Below, in pieces: positions 37,976 to 49,939 of a stretch of DNA of 64,000 nt. Location of the stretch: assembly GCA_963682055.1 (NCBI GenBank), contig OY821745.1, forward strand, positions 13,957,501 through 14,021,500, read 5' to 3'. Position numbers and translations under genes: made by a program. The stretch is from Primula veris (Eukaryota; Streptophyta; Magnoliopsida; Ericales; Primulaceae). The notes beneath the pieces were generated by a model. That model searched no databases and was not told the origin of the DNA. It was given only the letters and a program-made list of their open reading frames with translations. Positions within the stretch are counted from its first letter, which is position 1. Each line of letters begins with the position of its first letter.

Positions 37976-38879
37976 TTTTCCAACCTTAATGTGAGTCTAA
38001 ACTTTTTTTTCGTAACCTTTTAACTACATTTACATAATTGTAGTATTAACAGTTTATCTTACATGTTAATTTTTATAAAGTTAACGGGTATAAGGATAAC
38101 AATTAACATTTCTTATAAAACCATTCGGCAACCAAGCAATTCTTATTAAGAATGAATAAATAATAGAAATAAACCTTTATAATTTACTACATAAGGAGAT
38201 AACCATTTATATGTAGTGACATTTATAATTCAATTAAACATAATAATAACCTTCTTCATTTAATATAGTGTTTAATGGTTACCACCATGAAATAATGAAA
38301 ACTTAATACCATTAGTGACTATATTCATAACCTCTTATTCGTGTCTTTCTATATTCATAACCTCAAATGTTGCTTGAGCAAGCCGATATACTTAAATAAA
38401 ATATCATGTAGTGAAAATGATCATAACTACAAAATAGGTCGTTACTCATAAATAAATATAACCTTTTACATTCTATAGTTAAATGTTGTAACATATGCAT
38501 TTGCAAGAAGTTAATATGTCATAAAAGCAATCAATAAATGAGTTAAAATCATATTAACTTCACCCTTTACACCTTATCATTGATAACTTAATATTACCAA
38601 TTAAATAACGGGAAACCAATAACATATACCTATGTTATTAAGTGTGAGAACAATGATTACTAACAATTTAATTATGTAAGGCAGTTAGCACATCCATGGT
38701 CACCTTGAGTATATTCTTGAGCCTTTTCAAATTCCGGTAGACCCAAAATATAGAAGTAATAATAATATTATGCATTTCATTTGTAAAAAAACATACTATT
38801 ATTCCATGTACCATATCTGTAATAAATATTTTAAACTAAATTGATTTTATTACTAATAAAGATCATTGGCAGTGGACCT

Positions 38880-40010
38880 TTTATCTTTGTTGGCCCGTGT
38901 GGCTAAACCTTAGAGCGGGGGTGAATAAGGTTTTTGGCACTTTTCGTGGAATTAAAATCTAAGTGTGACTAACAACCCAATTTTTTGCTATTCTAAGCTT
39001 AAGCGTTTAATAACGTTAATGAAATGTTGGAAGTCCTAAACACAAGCAAGAAAAACAAGCAATAATATAAGTTGCGGAAAGTAAAAGTTTAGGGAAAGAA
39101 ATTGACACCGCAATTTATAGAGGTTCGGCAAAACGGCCTACGTCCTCTCCTCGGTACTACCGAGTATTTCACTAAAAATCTTCTTCCGGATATTACAAAT
39201 CCTATCGAGCTAATCGACCGATTAAGCTCTCCCTCACTTTATGTGTATCCCGAATGAAAAGACCTAGAACTTTTAAGCAACACTCGCTTACAAAGCCTCT
39301 ACCCGATCACTCGCTCACAAATGAGTTTATAAATCACTCTTTACAAAATTTGTTACAACAATGTAACTACACTCACTATTTTGTTGCTTCTAAATAAACT
39401 AATTTGTGAGTCTTTGATGTAGTTTGAGCTTGAATCGCTTTCTCCTTAATTTCCCTCTTTTTCAAATATTTTCACCAAAATGGTGATATTTAGGGTTTTG
39501 ATTGAGAGAGATTGAAGGATGATTAATGGTAATGAATGGATGTCATTGGAGAGTGCTTGGGGTGGTTTATAAGGTAAGCAAAGTCTGTTTTTCTGTATTA
39601 TGACCGTTGGTAGTGTTTGAGGGCTTTTATCCATTGGTTTAAGCAACTTCCCAGAATAAGCTGAAAAGCTGTTTTTGAAATCTACAGAAAACGATCGGTC
39701 GTTTTATGCAGACGATCGGTCGTTTTCAAAAAACGATCGGTTGTTTTCTGAGAAACGATCGGTCATTTTTCAGACGACCTCACTGGAAGAATTTTGGATC
39801 AAAACGAGCGGTCGTTTTTGTCCAGAAGATCGGTCGTTTTTCTTCTGGCAGTTTCTCGGTTTTCTCGTTAACCTTCGAATGCTTGTAGCTTCTTCGTTTT
39901 AGCTCCGATTCTGGTTCCGCTTGGACCGTTGGCTTCGTATTTGATTGCTCTATCTTTCTGACATTATGAAATTTACATTTTCTACTTTTGGAAAAAGATA
40001 AGCATTATAT
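38880..40010. mobile_element. Probable nested insertion in element III with palindromic array
   Basis: This block sits between the primer site and the leader domain. Removing about 1.1 kb would make the primer-to-leader distance similar to elements I and II. It contains strings familiar from plant LTR elements (AGAGCGGGGGTGAATAAGG; TTTATAGAGGTTCGGC). Bases 39900-40010 resemble an arm of the foldback element at 105-205. Exact ends and duplications were not found. Confidence 0.45.
39685..39842. repeat. Six-copy ACGATCGGTCGT palindromic array
   Basis: Copies near 39687, 39712, 39729, 39752, 39800 and 39825 follow AAAACGATCGGTCGTTTT, which pairs AAAACGA with TCGTTTT around TCGG. Spacing is irregular (17-48 bp). 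Confidence 0.85.
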
Positions 40011-40542
40011 CATCGAAATAGAGAAATCGTAAAATCATTAAGAACATAATCAAACTTATAATCAAAATCAATTATTGAACCCCATGGTTCAACAATCTTG
40101 AGCCATGAGATACATACATACTTATTTATGTAGTTATCACAAAACTAAACATTTATGATATTCATGCAAACACATATACTTAAGAAAAATATGCATATAT
40201 ATATGTGTGTGTGTGTAAATCTCAATTTCTGGAGTTATAAACTTGAATATAGTACTGATGACATTAATCATTTTTTATAGTTTAATTGTTAATCAAAACA
40301 AGTAATTCGCCTTGATTCGAGCTTATAAAATCATGAAAACTTAAAGTCATGATACAAGAGCATATAAAGTAACATCCGATGATCAGAATATAAATATCTA
40401 TATGTCCTTAATATATTATGTTAGTTGCAAAGCAGAACATCATAATTACATGTGAAACCAACATTTTACTATAATCCATTTTTATGCCGAAATAAATTAC
40501 GTAGAACATCACAAGAAAAATAACTTAGGCTCTGATACCAAA

Positions 40543-41081
40543 TGTAAGTTAATTACAACTTATATATTATGTTATAAACATTATTAACATAACTAGATAG
40601 AATCTTTTCAACATGATGATCATACATATTATAACATATCGAGGGTATGTCGAAACACATACCTTAAGCTATGCGGAAGGGCGGTGGAACTTAAACCGGA
40701 CATGATAGTTGAGTTCGGATGACGGATGTAGATCGCCGGGTTAGAGACTTGGGTTTCTCCTCCTTCGCCTATCATTACACTACTTTATGTGTTGTTTTTG
40801 TGTGTATGTTTTGACACAAATTGAGATGGTATTGTGTCCTTTATATAGGTAGGAGGAGGACCCGAGACTCTTCATATACTTTCGATCTCTACCGTCCATC
40901 AAGGTAGGATCAATCTCAACCGATCATTATGGTGGAAATGTAGAGTTTCTTAACTCACAAATTTATGTTTAAATCATAAATTACATAACTCATGGAATGT
41001 ATATGGAACACCTTAATGAGAAATATTTATTCTATTTTTAATGAATTAATATTTATAAAAGAATTATAAATAATTCTTACA
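40543..41081 (-). repeat. 5' LTR of element III
   Basis: 539-bp partner of 33763-34301 and the promoter-bearing LTR for minus-strand transcription. A sense-strand TATA-like element falls near 40845 (CCTATATAAAGG on the minus strand). Confidence 0.93.
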
Positions 41082-41372
41082 GCTGGTGGCTCTACGGTCC
41101 ATCCCCAAGTTCCTGGAATTTTATTTACACCGATTTGCCCCCACTCTCTCTCCTAATTCGGTCATCTAATATTGCCTGAACATGTAACCCTTCGAGTCCA
41201 AGTACCTTTCAATAGTAGGAGCCATGCTTGGGCATCCTTTGATGGTAAGGATCGAAAAAAGTTAGCCCCCGGAGATGCCCTAATTTGCAGTATGACCCCT
41301 TGACCTGTTCCAACTGCGTGCGAAACAGACTTTACAAGTGATTTCTTCCGCAGAATACATGATGGTATGCAC

Positions 41373-41816
41373 CAATGTTTTAAAAATCGTGCTATATAGC
41401 GTGAAATAACGATTTTTGAAAAAAAAAACGCAACGAAAAACCACTATTTTGCTGGAATTGCGCTAAAAACCAATATAGTGGACCAAAAGCGTAAATAGCG
41501 AGTTAGAAAAAAAAGAATAGTGAATCTACATAATTAATATATATTCTGTAATTTTCATAAAAGTGTGACAGTGTTTTAGTGTCCAGCAGACCCAAGTTCG
41601 AATCTCAGCTACAACAATTTTTTTTTTCGAATTTTTTTTATTATTACCTAATATAACTATGCATTTTATCTTTTATTGTTATATATTCTAAAATTTAGTG
41701 CATATTTAGGCCAAAAAAAAACTAAACCGCAAAGCGCTATGTAACAAGCCTATTTACGCTTTTAGCGTTTCTCTCGAAAAAATGCTATGTTAGCGATAAC
41801 GCTATTTAAAGCATTG
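41373..41816 (-). mobile_element. hAT-like MITE (copy B) inside the NAD kinase pseudogene
   Basis: Inverted ends are CAATGTTTTAAA and TTTAAAGCATTG. The flanking 8-mers GTATGCAC (41365-41372) and CTCTGCAC (41817-41824) match at 6 of 8 positions, as expected for an aged 8-bp duplication. The interior matches copy A in inverse orientation, including CAGCAGACCCAAGTTCGAA. The pseudogene homology resumes immediately to the right, which confirms the boundaries. Confidence 0.85.
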
Positions 41817-41937
41817 CTCTGCACTGCAAATACGAGGAAGATCCAATCTTTTTGATGGACCTCGGGACACATAATAATATTTTGTTAATTTATTTTTTTT
41901 ATATAGAAAAGTTTATAGAAAACAATGATAATGATGT

Positions 41938-42738
41938 GTTAAAGTCAATAGACTTTATTGCTAAGCTGCTGTGGATTGAGCCTAAGCCACACGTCTGGCA
42001 AAATAGCTTTCAAGCTTAGGAAGAGGTCTAATTGTGTATCAACTGGCGAGCCTACTTTTTTTTCTAGGCTCGGATTAATCAATTCGCGTCAGCTCCGATC
42101 CTTCGAGGTGTCTGACGTGGGTTATATCTGCTGCGGTGATGGGATGCTCTTCGTGCCTGCACAAGAAACGAACAGGGGCCCGGGGTTGGTGTCAGGTTTA
42201 CCCTCTCCAACGATCAAGTCAGTATAAGACGACTGACCAATAATAAGTAATGAAGGGAGTGGGATCGGACCGGTTACAAAACGTGGCCTCGGACGTAGGA
42301 GGTTGTATATATGTAGTCCGGGCTATTTCAGGTTTATCTCTCTTCTCGCTCTTTTTCTGTCCCCCACTAAGATGTGTTAGTGGGGGTATTTATAGTATGA
42401 TACAGAGGTGTATTAATCCTTGGATCACTGTACTGTAAAACACTGATCCAACGGCGTTAGGTCATTTATGACTCTGACAAGAGTACTGTCCTTTTCCGGG
42501 GCCCACAGGAGATGGCCTGTGATTAGGCCACATCGATAAATCACCTGAAAGGACCCCCAAGGGAGCAGCAGCATTAATTGGGGAGGTGTACTTAACACGC
42601 TTCTTTAGGCCGGCCTAAGCACAGCTCGGCCTTTCAAGATCTGGGGTGATGCGTCACCCATGGTTGACAGGCCCGGATAGCCTGCTGTGATGGTGATATT
42701 GGCCCAGACGAGGGAGTGCCGATATTCCCTCGCCATCA
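41938..42738 (+). mobile_element. GC-rich LTR-like island
   Basis: This 800-bp block is far more GC-rich than its surroundings. It starts TGTTAAAG and ends CCATCA. It contains CTCTCCAACGATCAAGTCAG, resembling known plant Gypsy LTRs. A perfect hairpin pairs CCCCCACTAA (42361) with TTAGTGGGGG (ending 42386) around GATGTG, directly before TATTTATAG. No matching target duplication was found, so 'solo LTR' is an inference. Confidence 0.45.
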
Positions 42739-45330
42739 ACTAATAAAATTTAGATAAGTAAAATATGTAGCTCTTTGTACTCTTCGGTTTTTATCAGGGA
42801 ATACCAAGTTATATTGAATTTTTAAAGTAGCTTATAATCATCTTTTTACTTTTACTTATACTGTTACTTTTGGAAACAGATCTTTTTATTCAATTCTTGT
42901 ATCTTTTGTTTAAAAAAAAATATATATATGGACTGTTTGCAGCCCTAGTAACTAGGTACGGTTTATTCTTCTTCTGCTGTATTTGCTTCTCTAGACGGGG
43001 GTTGCCCCTTCTAATATGACTACACTTGCTTTATATGCTAGAATATTTGTTACGGAATGCTAGCAGTACTTTATTAAGCCCATAAGACATTAGGTCTCAA
43101 TTTTTTTTCCTATCAATCGTTTGTACCGTACCATTCATACCGTATTTAACGGTACTATCGCATTACGTATTACGATACGATATTATCGCACCATTCAATT
43201 TCACGGTACGGTAGTGGTATATGATTTTTAAAAATCATGGTATATACCATTTTCTGTATATACTATTTGCTACCGTTGTACCGTTGAATTCATATTTAAT
43301 TTTTATTTATATTCTAATAATAGACTTACATACATGTTTATACATTCTTAACTCTGAATCTAAATAGGGAATAAATAGTTATACAACAGATGCGGCGTTT
43401 CCCAAGTAAGTTAAGTAGTTAACTAATCTTGTTATACCCCTTTCACCTTGATTCCTTGAATGTTTTGAAATTTGTAAAAAGGTTTGTTTGGTTTTCACTT
43501 TTAAGCTTATAAGTTACTAACTTAAGTTCATTTGACCATTAAATAATTAAGTTTTCAATTATGTTAGTCATTCCAGGTATAAAATAAAAATAAAAAACTA
43601 GATTTTCTGATGATTTTTTTATATTTCACATGTAATGGGTTTATTTGGTTTGCTCTTTTAAGCATATTAGGGCAGTTTCTCAGTATCGTTGAACTATTTT
43701 CAATATATTAGTTTATTACAGTTTGCTATGCCGATATGTGAAATATTTTGATTTTTTTTAGCGTTATTGATGTTGATAATATACCATATCATACTATTAT
43801 TGTACCGCACATACGGTCAGGTATAGTAATGTTATGATACCATAATGGTATGAAACAACTAACGATGATAATATACCATTTCTACATCTACAAAAACACA
43901 ACAGTAGTAATTTTAATAAAAACGTGGGGACCAGTGGTGTCAATTATCCCACCAATTTCAAGACAATCGTGTTTTTGCATATGTCGGACTTGTTTATTGA
44001 GTAAAATTAGAATTACATTAAGGGGAAAAAAAATACATGGAGCTGTGATGTTGACGTATCACTGTATCAGTGCCCATACATGCATAGACGTATTTCAGTG
44101 GGAGCGCTTTTGCTTTATGCAAACAATACACACGGTAATGGTACAAATCACAGCACGTAATACAAACCTAACCTATTAAAAACTCAAATAAATATATTAT
44201 AACCCTATTTTGAGTCTACTCTAAATTTAATTAATATTAATTAAAAAAAAATTAATTTTTTTTTTAGTAGATTGAGTTTTTATTAGGTGGCGTGACTTAT
44301 ACCCCACCACATTAATACAGCCGCCGTCTCCATCAAACAGACAGCGTCTGTATTTAAGAGATGGCCTATAATTATTTACATTTGACAAAGTACTGATATT
44401 GTGACGTGTGTCATGAAGTTAACAAAGACAAGTACTCTGCTCAACATTTATTAATCAATCATGTAAATGTTACTATAATATTACAGTTTTATCTCAATTT
44501 TTTTTAGCGATATATCGAGAGACTAAGTCTGTTCCGTCATTTTTTTTATTTTATTTTTATAATGGCGTGCAGTGCACTAATATATATTTCAATTTGGCCC
44601 GGAAATAAGTTCTGAGTGCATAACGACAAATAAGATACAAGGCACAAACGTCCTTCAAGTCAATCTCTTACCTAAATCATCTCAATTTAAAATAGACAAA
44701 TCTAATGAAACTCAAGCAAGTAAAATAAATAAAGAGACTCGAATCAAGTATATAGAAGAAAAGATTAAAAATTTCTACGCGGATCGTACAGTCCGATGAG
44801 ACAAAAGGAGGAAAACCGATGGTGGTGTAGCAAGTCACAATCCAATTCTCGAGTCATGTAAAAGCCTAAGAGTCCGTATTGCAGTCTGGCAAAGTAAAAG
44901 ATTTCGGAGTGCCAACAAACAAAACCCACTCTATACAAAGGCCTATAACTACTAGAAATCAAAAACTTTACAGTTTTATCTCATGTTAACCTGATATTCT
45001 GAAAAATAAAATTTATGAGTATCGGGTACGAATATATCACGTCATTTGAAGTAACAAGTACGTCATTTGGAGTACCAATGAATTTTCTATTTCGTCTATT
45101 CCGGTAGGTTGCGGTACAACTTATGTGTGACTAAAAATATTAAAATACTTTTTATTAAAAAATATAATACTTCAATTTAATAAATATGAGAAAATATATC
45201 TATTAATTATAATATGAGAAAATATGTAAACCAAATGGGAAATCGGAACTGCGTATGGAGGTCTCTTAGATCTATTTGTAAAGTGCTACATATTTATTAT
45301 TTAATTTACTACTCTATTATAGTTAGGGAA
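42739..45330. other. Gene-free region with short palindromes
   Basis: 43100-43260 and 43780-43850 hold diverged GGTATG/CATACC-type inverted strings, including ATGATTTTTAAAAATCAT (43221-43238) next to GGTATATACC. This may be a decayed DNA element. No gene was seen. Confidence 0.45.
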
Positions 45331-45769
45331 GTTCTCTATAAGTAGCTCATAACAATTTATATTCCTCCTATATATCTTGATACTCATATGTAGCACTTTT
45401 TAATTATTTAGTTTATTTACTAAAGGGTCATACAAACCAAAATATAATAGACATATTTTATCTCTCTACAAACCCAAAAAAATAGTTTTAAATTACAACA
45501 AAATAAAAAAAAACATAAAAAAATTATAAAAAATAAAAAAAATTACAAAAAATTACAAAAATCACAAAAAATTATAAAAAAAATAAAAAAAAATCACAAA
45601 CTTTTTTAAAAATTACAAAAATATATATAATTTTTTTTGTCAATATAACACTTTTTATACCGAAAAAGCTGTTTTTCCATCAAAAACACACTTTTTCCAT
45701 CAAAAAGTGAATTTTTTAATACAAAAAGTGGTTTTTTCATGAAAATGTGCCTTTTTTAATCTAAATGAG

Positions 45770-46435
45770 CTGAAAGTGCATCTATTTCAGTTGAAAGTAT
45801 GTATAGTTCAGTAAAAAAAGTATATAATTCAATAAAACTGCATATAGTTTAGTTGAAAGCGCATATAATTAGTCAATAGTTTAGTCGAAAGCGCATATAA
45901 TTAGTCAAAAGTGCATAAAATTGAGTCGAAATTGCATTCAATTCAGCTAAAAGTACATCTAATTCCGTTGAAAGTGCATACAATTCAATCGAAAGTAAAT
46001 ATAGTTCAATAAAAGTGAGTATGCATATAGTTCAGCTAAAAGTGCATCTGTTTCAGCTGAAAGTACATCTGGTTCAGGTTAAAGTGCATCTAATTTAGTC
46101 AAAAGTACATATAGTTAAGTCAAAGGTGCATATAGTCTAGTCGAAAATGAATATAGTACAGTTGAAAGTGCATGTAGTTCAATAAAAGTACATATAGTTT
46201 TGTCAAAAATGCATCTCATTAAACTAAAAGTGCATCAGGTTTAGCTAAAAGTGTGTCTGGTTCAACTGAAAGTGCATATGGTTCAGCCGAAAGTGCATAT
46301 GGTTCAGCCAAAAGTGCATGTAGTTCAACAAAAAATGCATATAGTTCTGTAAAGCATCTGTTTCAGCTGAAAGTGCATCTAATTCAGTCGAAAGTGTATA
46401 AAGTTCAATAAAAGTGCATATAGTTCAGAACAAAA
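45770..46435. repeat. Degenerate minisatellite, unit about 22-24 bp
   Basis: Many imperfect copies of a unit like AAAGTGCATATAGTTCAGTC fill about 660 bp, with variants GTGCATCT and GCGCATATAATTAGTC. Roughly 25 units are present; phase and length vary. Confidence 0.9.
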
Positions 46436-46468
46436 AGTGAATATATTTTACTTTAAAGTTTAAAAAAA

Positions 46469-46543
46469 TTGGGTGGATTTGAACCACCAACCTCTTGAAC
46501 ATCGGTGTTGGGTGCAAGCAATCTTACCAATTTGAGCTTACAG
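46469..46543 (-). other. tRNA-like sequence (SINE head?)
   Basis: The minus strand shows AGCTCAAATTGGTAAGA (A-box-like) and a perfect T-arm, GGTGG / TTCAAAT / CCACC (plus 46472-46488), followed by a T run that could stop Pol III. The D and anticodon stems do not pair well, so it is a tRNA relic and not a functional tRNA. Confidence 0.5.
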
Positions 46544-46835
46544 ATCTAAAATTAGTTATTAAAATTAGTTTCTAAAAAGGCAATTCAAACTTTAACAAGA
46601 ATTGAAATGAGTCAAACATGAGTTAAATATATAAAATTCAGTTTTTTATGAAAAAGTGTTTTCGGTGTAAAAAGAGGTATATTGACAAAAAAAAAAAATT
46701 ATATATTTTTTAAAAATTTTGTGATTTTTTTCATTTTTCATTTTTTATGATTTTATGATTTTTTATATTTTTTTTGATTTTTTTCATTTTATATAATTTT
46801 TTTGTGATTTTTTGTGATTTTTTTGTGATTTTTGT

Positions 46836-46876
<41 letters not shown>

Positions 46877-47010
46877 CATTTATGAGGGAGGGAGGGAGGG
46901 AGAGAGATATATTTTCTGTTTTTTTATGAAATTAGATTTTTTTTTAGTTTATATAGTATGAAAAAGTGGTATATAAGAGGAATGCAAATTATAATAAGTA
47001 TCTAGTGAGA

Positions 47011-49530
47011 ATTAAAGTTCAAAAGTGATATTTATGAGTTATTAATCATTAAACTACAGTATAAATGTATAATATTATAGGATACTACAAGTTATGACCA
47101 TCTTTCAGAGCATGCGCACAAGTTATCTTACATTTTTTCTCATATTTAACTTAATTAACATCACTTTTATATTTTTAGTGTAACAATTTAACTTTATACA
47201 TTTTTCAGCTTCCCTATCAAATTTATTATCATAACTAAATATTACTATATTTTAATATAGTTCTATCAATTTTTTTCAATCCAAATTAATTTACTAGAAC
47301 AATCACATTAAATAACTTACAAGTTTTCTTGTATTTAAAATAAAAAGTACACTTTTACAACTTATAAGTTAACGTTTTGTTTTATACAAATTATCAGTTT
47401 TTTTATAAATTTCTCTATCAAAACTATACAACTCATCTTTTTGTTATTTTATTAATTTATATGTGAAAAAGTACAAATAAAGGAGAGAGAATAAAAAAAA
47501 GTAAGAGAGAGAAATTATTGTTTTAATTATAACTGAACATCTTGATCACTTATATTTGAGCGATATTTGAGTTCATGTAAATTTAATATAATGGATAAGG
47601 AAACTGATGCGTATACAATTTTAGAACAATTTCCTCATATTTAAGATAAATGAGTCATCTAAGAAAACTGATACGTTTGCTCACTATAAAAGAAAATGTT
47701 ACTTGAGCATTGTCGAACCCTATGAATGATGGTGAAATATCTCTCTCCAGAATCTCTCTGGAAATACATGGATTTACTTTTATAATTTGAAAGAATACTC
47801 TATATAGAAATAATTTATGTATAATTATAAAAAATATTGGTACCAACTCGACCTAGTTACAAACAAGGACGAATCTATATAGTGGAAAGGAGATGCAACT
47901 GCCCACTCTTTAACAAGTCTTGTGGCATACTCAATATTTTATTATTATTATTATTATTTTGAGTTTCTCTTTAATGTTAATTAAAACGGAAAAGCAATCT
48001 TTACTTTTAACTTGCTAGACTTCATTTCAACATTTCTAAAATTTATTTTGATTTAGTTTTTTTCTCTTTAAAAAGTTCGAACATAATGTGTGTTTAATAT
48101 AAAATATTAAGTATAGCTTATTTTGTTTTAAAAAATAAAAGTTGCTACATGACAATATTATTTATTACAATTACATCATTATTAACACAAGATTGAACTG
48201 ATCTATCTAGTTGCTTAATTAGTTTTCTCAAAGTTAAAAAATTGACTTTGTTTGAAAAATTAAGACACAGGTATATATAGAATTTTATAAACTCATATAT
48301 TTGTATTCATGTTTGGTGGTTTTACTCTTAAGTCGTGATATAAAATTTGAAAAATATAATACATAACGTACTTATATACATTATTACAATTTGATAAAAA
48401 GTTTACGTATGACTTGCCCCCTACTCAAAATTCTAGATTCATCACTGGTTACAAATGAGAATAAACTCTAAATTGTCATATTTCGTAAATTTTTGGGGTA
48501 CCATTAGTAATAAATTTACCTTTTTATAGTAATAAATTGACATTTTATATTAAAATATATATTATATATTGTTACTTTTAAACTAGTTAATTATGTTAAG
48601 TGGTTTGTGAGGATAACTTAATGTTTCGTCACTACCACATCCACCGTCGGCCCGTGGACATACAAGTCACTACCACATCCACCGTCGGCCCATGGACATA
48701 CAAGTTAGACGACCCATGTGAGGCGCATCCCAATTTTATTTTTTTAACAATTAAAATGTAAATTTATTAATAGTAAAGGGAGGATGATGGGATTCCAACC
48801 CAGTAGCTATGACTGCAAAATGTGCGTTCTATCATATCAGTTTCACTCCTTGTTTATTTTAAAATATTAGTTTTTAAATTACATAACTAAAATAGTGGGT
48901 TATGAAATAATTACAAAAAAAAGAATAGTGAGAACAAACAAATGAAGTTTTTTTTTTCCTTTATAGAATATTGGACATGTTTGCTTTTATTATCTCACTT
49001 GATTCTTTTAATTTATAATCAATTTATTAAATAGAAAGAGTAAAATTATATATGGTATAAATTAATTTTTTTAATTGGGTATTGTTCCGTTTTTAAAGGT
49101 TTATAATTTATTTATGGCTCAATTTGACGTATTGTTTAATAAAATGCAAGAGGATGTCACTTCCATTGATTATTTTGCGTTGCAACAAGTTATAAATTAA
49201 TATATTTGTATTTAGCGTTTTTTTTTTGCAAGACGGGGGTAAAAAAATTGCCGCTGAGGCGCTCATAAAGCTAGGACCGGCACTGACTTCATAAATATGT
49301 AATAGCCCGTACACATGGACACATCTTGCAAATCAATACTGATATTGGCATGCATGGTTGAAAGTTATTCACATGAAATATTTTGTTTATATACTATCAT
49401 CTTTCGGATCTATTTGCATGATTACTCATTCTTATATACATGTATTTGTTTTTTAAGAATCTTAAAACTAAATTTTGTACATTGCACGTTGTGTTTATGT
49501 TAATGTGGTACATATATATTATATTATGTT

Positions 49531-49570
<40 letters not shown>

Positions 49571-49935
49571 AAAATTATATATTTTATTTGTAGCATACAC
49601 TTAAAAATAACCTCACTATAGTAATAATTTATCGTAGTGCCAATGATATGACTGTATAGATGTTTTACTGTATGATTAAAATGAGCTTTTTATACACTGT
49701 GCGCAAAGCTACAAGCGAAGTGAAGTGCAAGCAAATTAGAAATTTGCCCTAAAATAATTTAATATTACTATGTAGCAATAATGGCAAAATAATATGCTAA
49801 TTCAATTCCTATTTAAGAAATAGATAATTTTAGGGTTTAACTATCTAAAGACATGATCTGGTTTACTTTAAATAAATCATCTATATTAACTATAGTCAAT
49901 TCAACCGGATAAGAATAAGGTCTCTGGTGGTAAAT
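47011..49935. other. Gene-free AT-rich region
   Basis: No coding homology. It holds a 38-bp tandem duplication (48628-48665, 48666-48703; unit GTCACTACCACATCCACC...), a weak tRNA-like string on the minus strand near 48790-48850 (GGGTTGGAATCCC), and an (AT)n run at about 49538-49566. Confidence 0.5.
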
Positions 49936-49939
49936 TGAT

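Larger units (their letters stand above)
33763..41081 (-). mobile_element. Element III: young non-coding Copia-primed LTR element (LARD-like)
   Basis: LTRs are 539 bp each (33763-34301 and 40543-41081), with a GCTGG target duplication at 33758-33762 and 41082-41086. In sense orientation (minus) TGGTATCAGAGCC, the initiator-tRNA-Met primer site of Copia elements, lies 2 nt inside the 5' LTR (plus 40528-40540), and AAGTGGGAGAA precedes the 3' LTR (34302-34313). I count 7 substitutions between LTRs (about 1.3 percent), so insertion is recent. The 6.2-kb interior has no gag or pol I can recognise and no long ORF, so it must have been mobilised in trans. Confidence 0.95.
33266..41874 (+). pseudogene. 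NAD kinase (NADK1-like) C-terminal pseudogene, interrupted
   Basis: Parts are 33266-33762, 41087-41372 and 41825-41874. The first encodes the catalytic region, including [16 protein letters not shown] (the family has GGDGT), LNELTIDRG and [15 protein letters not shown]. The reading frame continues after element III as GGSTVHPQVPGILFTPICPH. A stop TAA at 41154-41156 replaces the next family residue, and TGA at 41301-41303 replaces the Trp of PWPVP. After the hAT MITE, the last residues (RK.QSF, then DGPRDT and stop) continue with a 1-nt shift. NAD kinase makes NADP+ from NAD+ and ATP. The N-terminal half is absent. No intron is seen, but I cannot tell a processed copy from a terminal-exon fragment. 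Confidence 0.92.
45330..47010. mobile_element. Foldback-like element with minisatellite core
   Basis: The left flank (about 45335-45700) and right flank (about 46640-47010) are imperfect inverted copies. Examples are TTTGTCAATATAACACTTTTT at 45640 against the complement near 46660-46690 (shown here slightly over one match block), and TTATATTCCTCCTATATA against a complement near 46970-46985. The core holds a degenerate tandem repeat and a tRNA-like segment. No transposase was seen. Poly-A on the left and poly-T on the right mirror each other. Confidence 0.6.

Noticed and set aside
43100..43850. A MITE bounded by ACCGTACCATTC-type strings
   Set aside because: Inverted strings do not form matching termini and no target duplication is seen.
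46469..46543. Functional tRNA gene
   Set aside because: Only the T-arm and an A-box-like string are good; D and anticodon stems do not pair.
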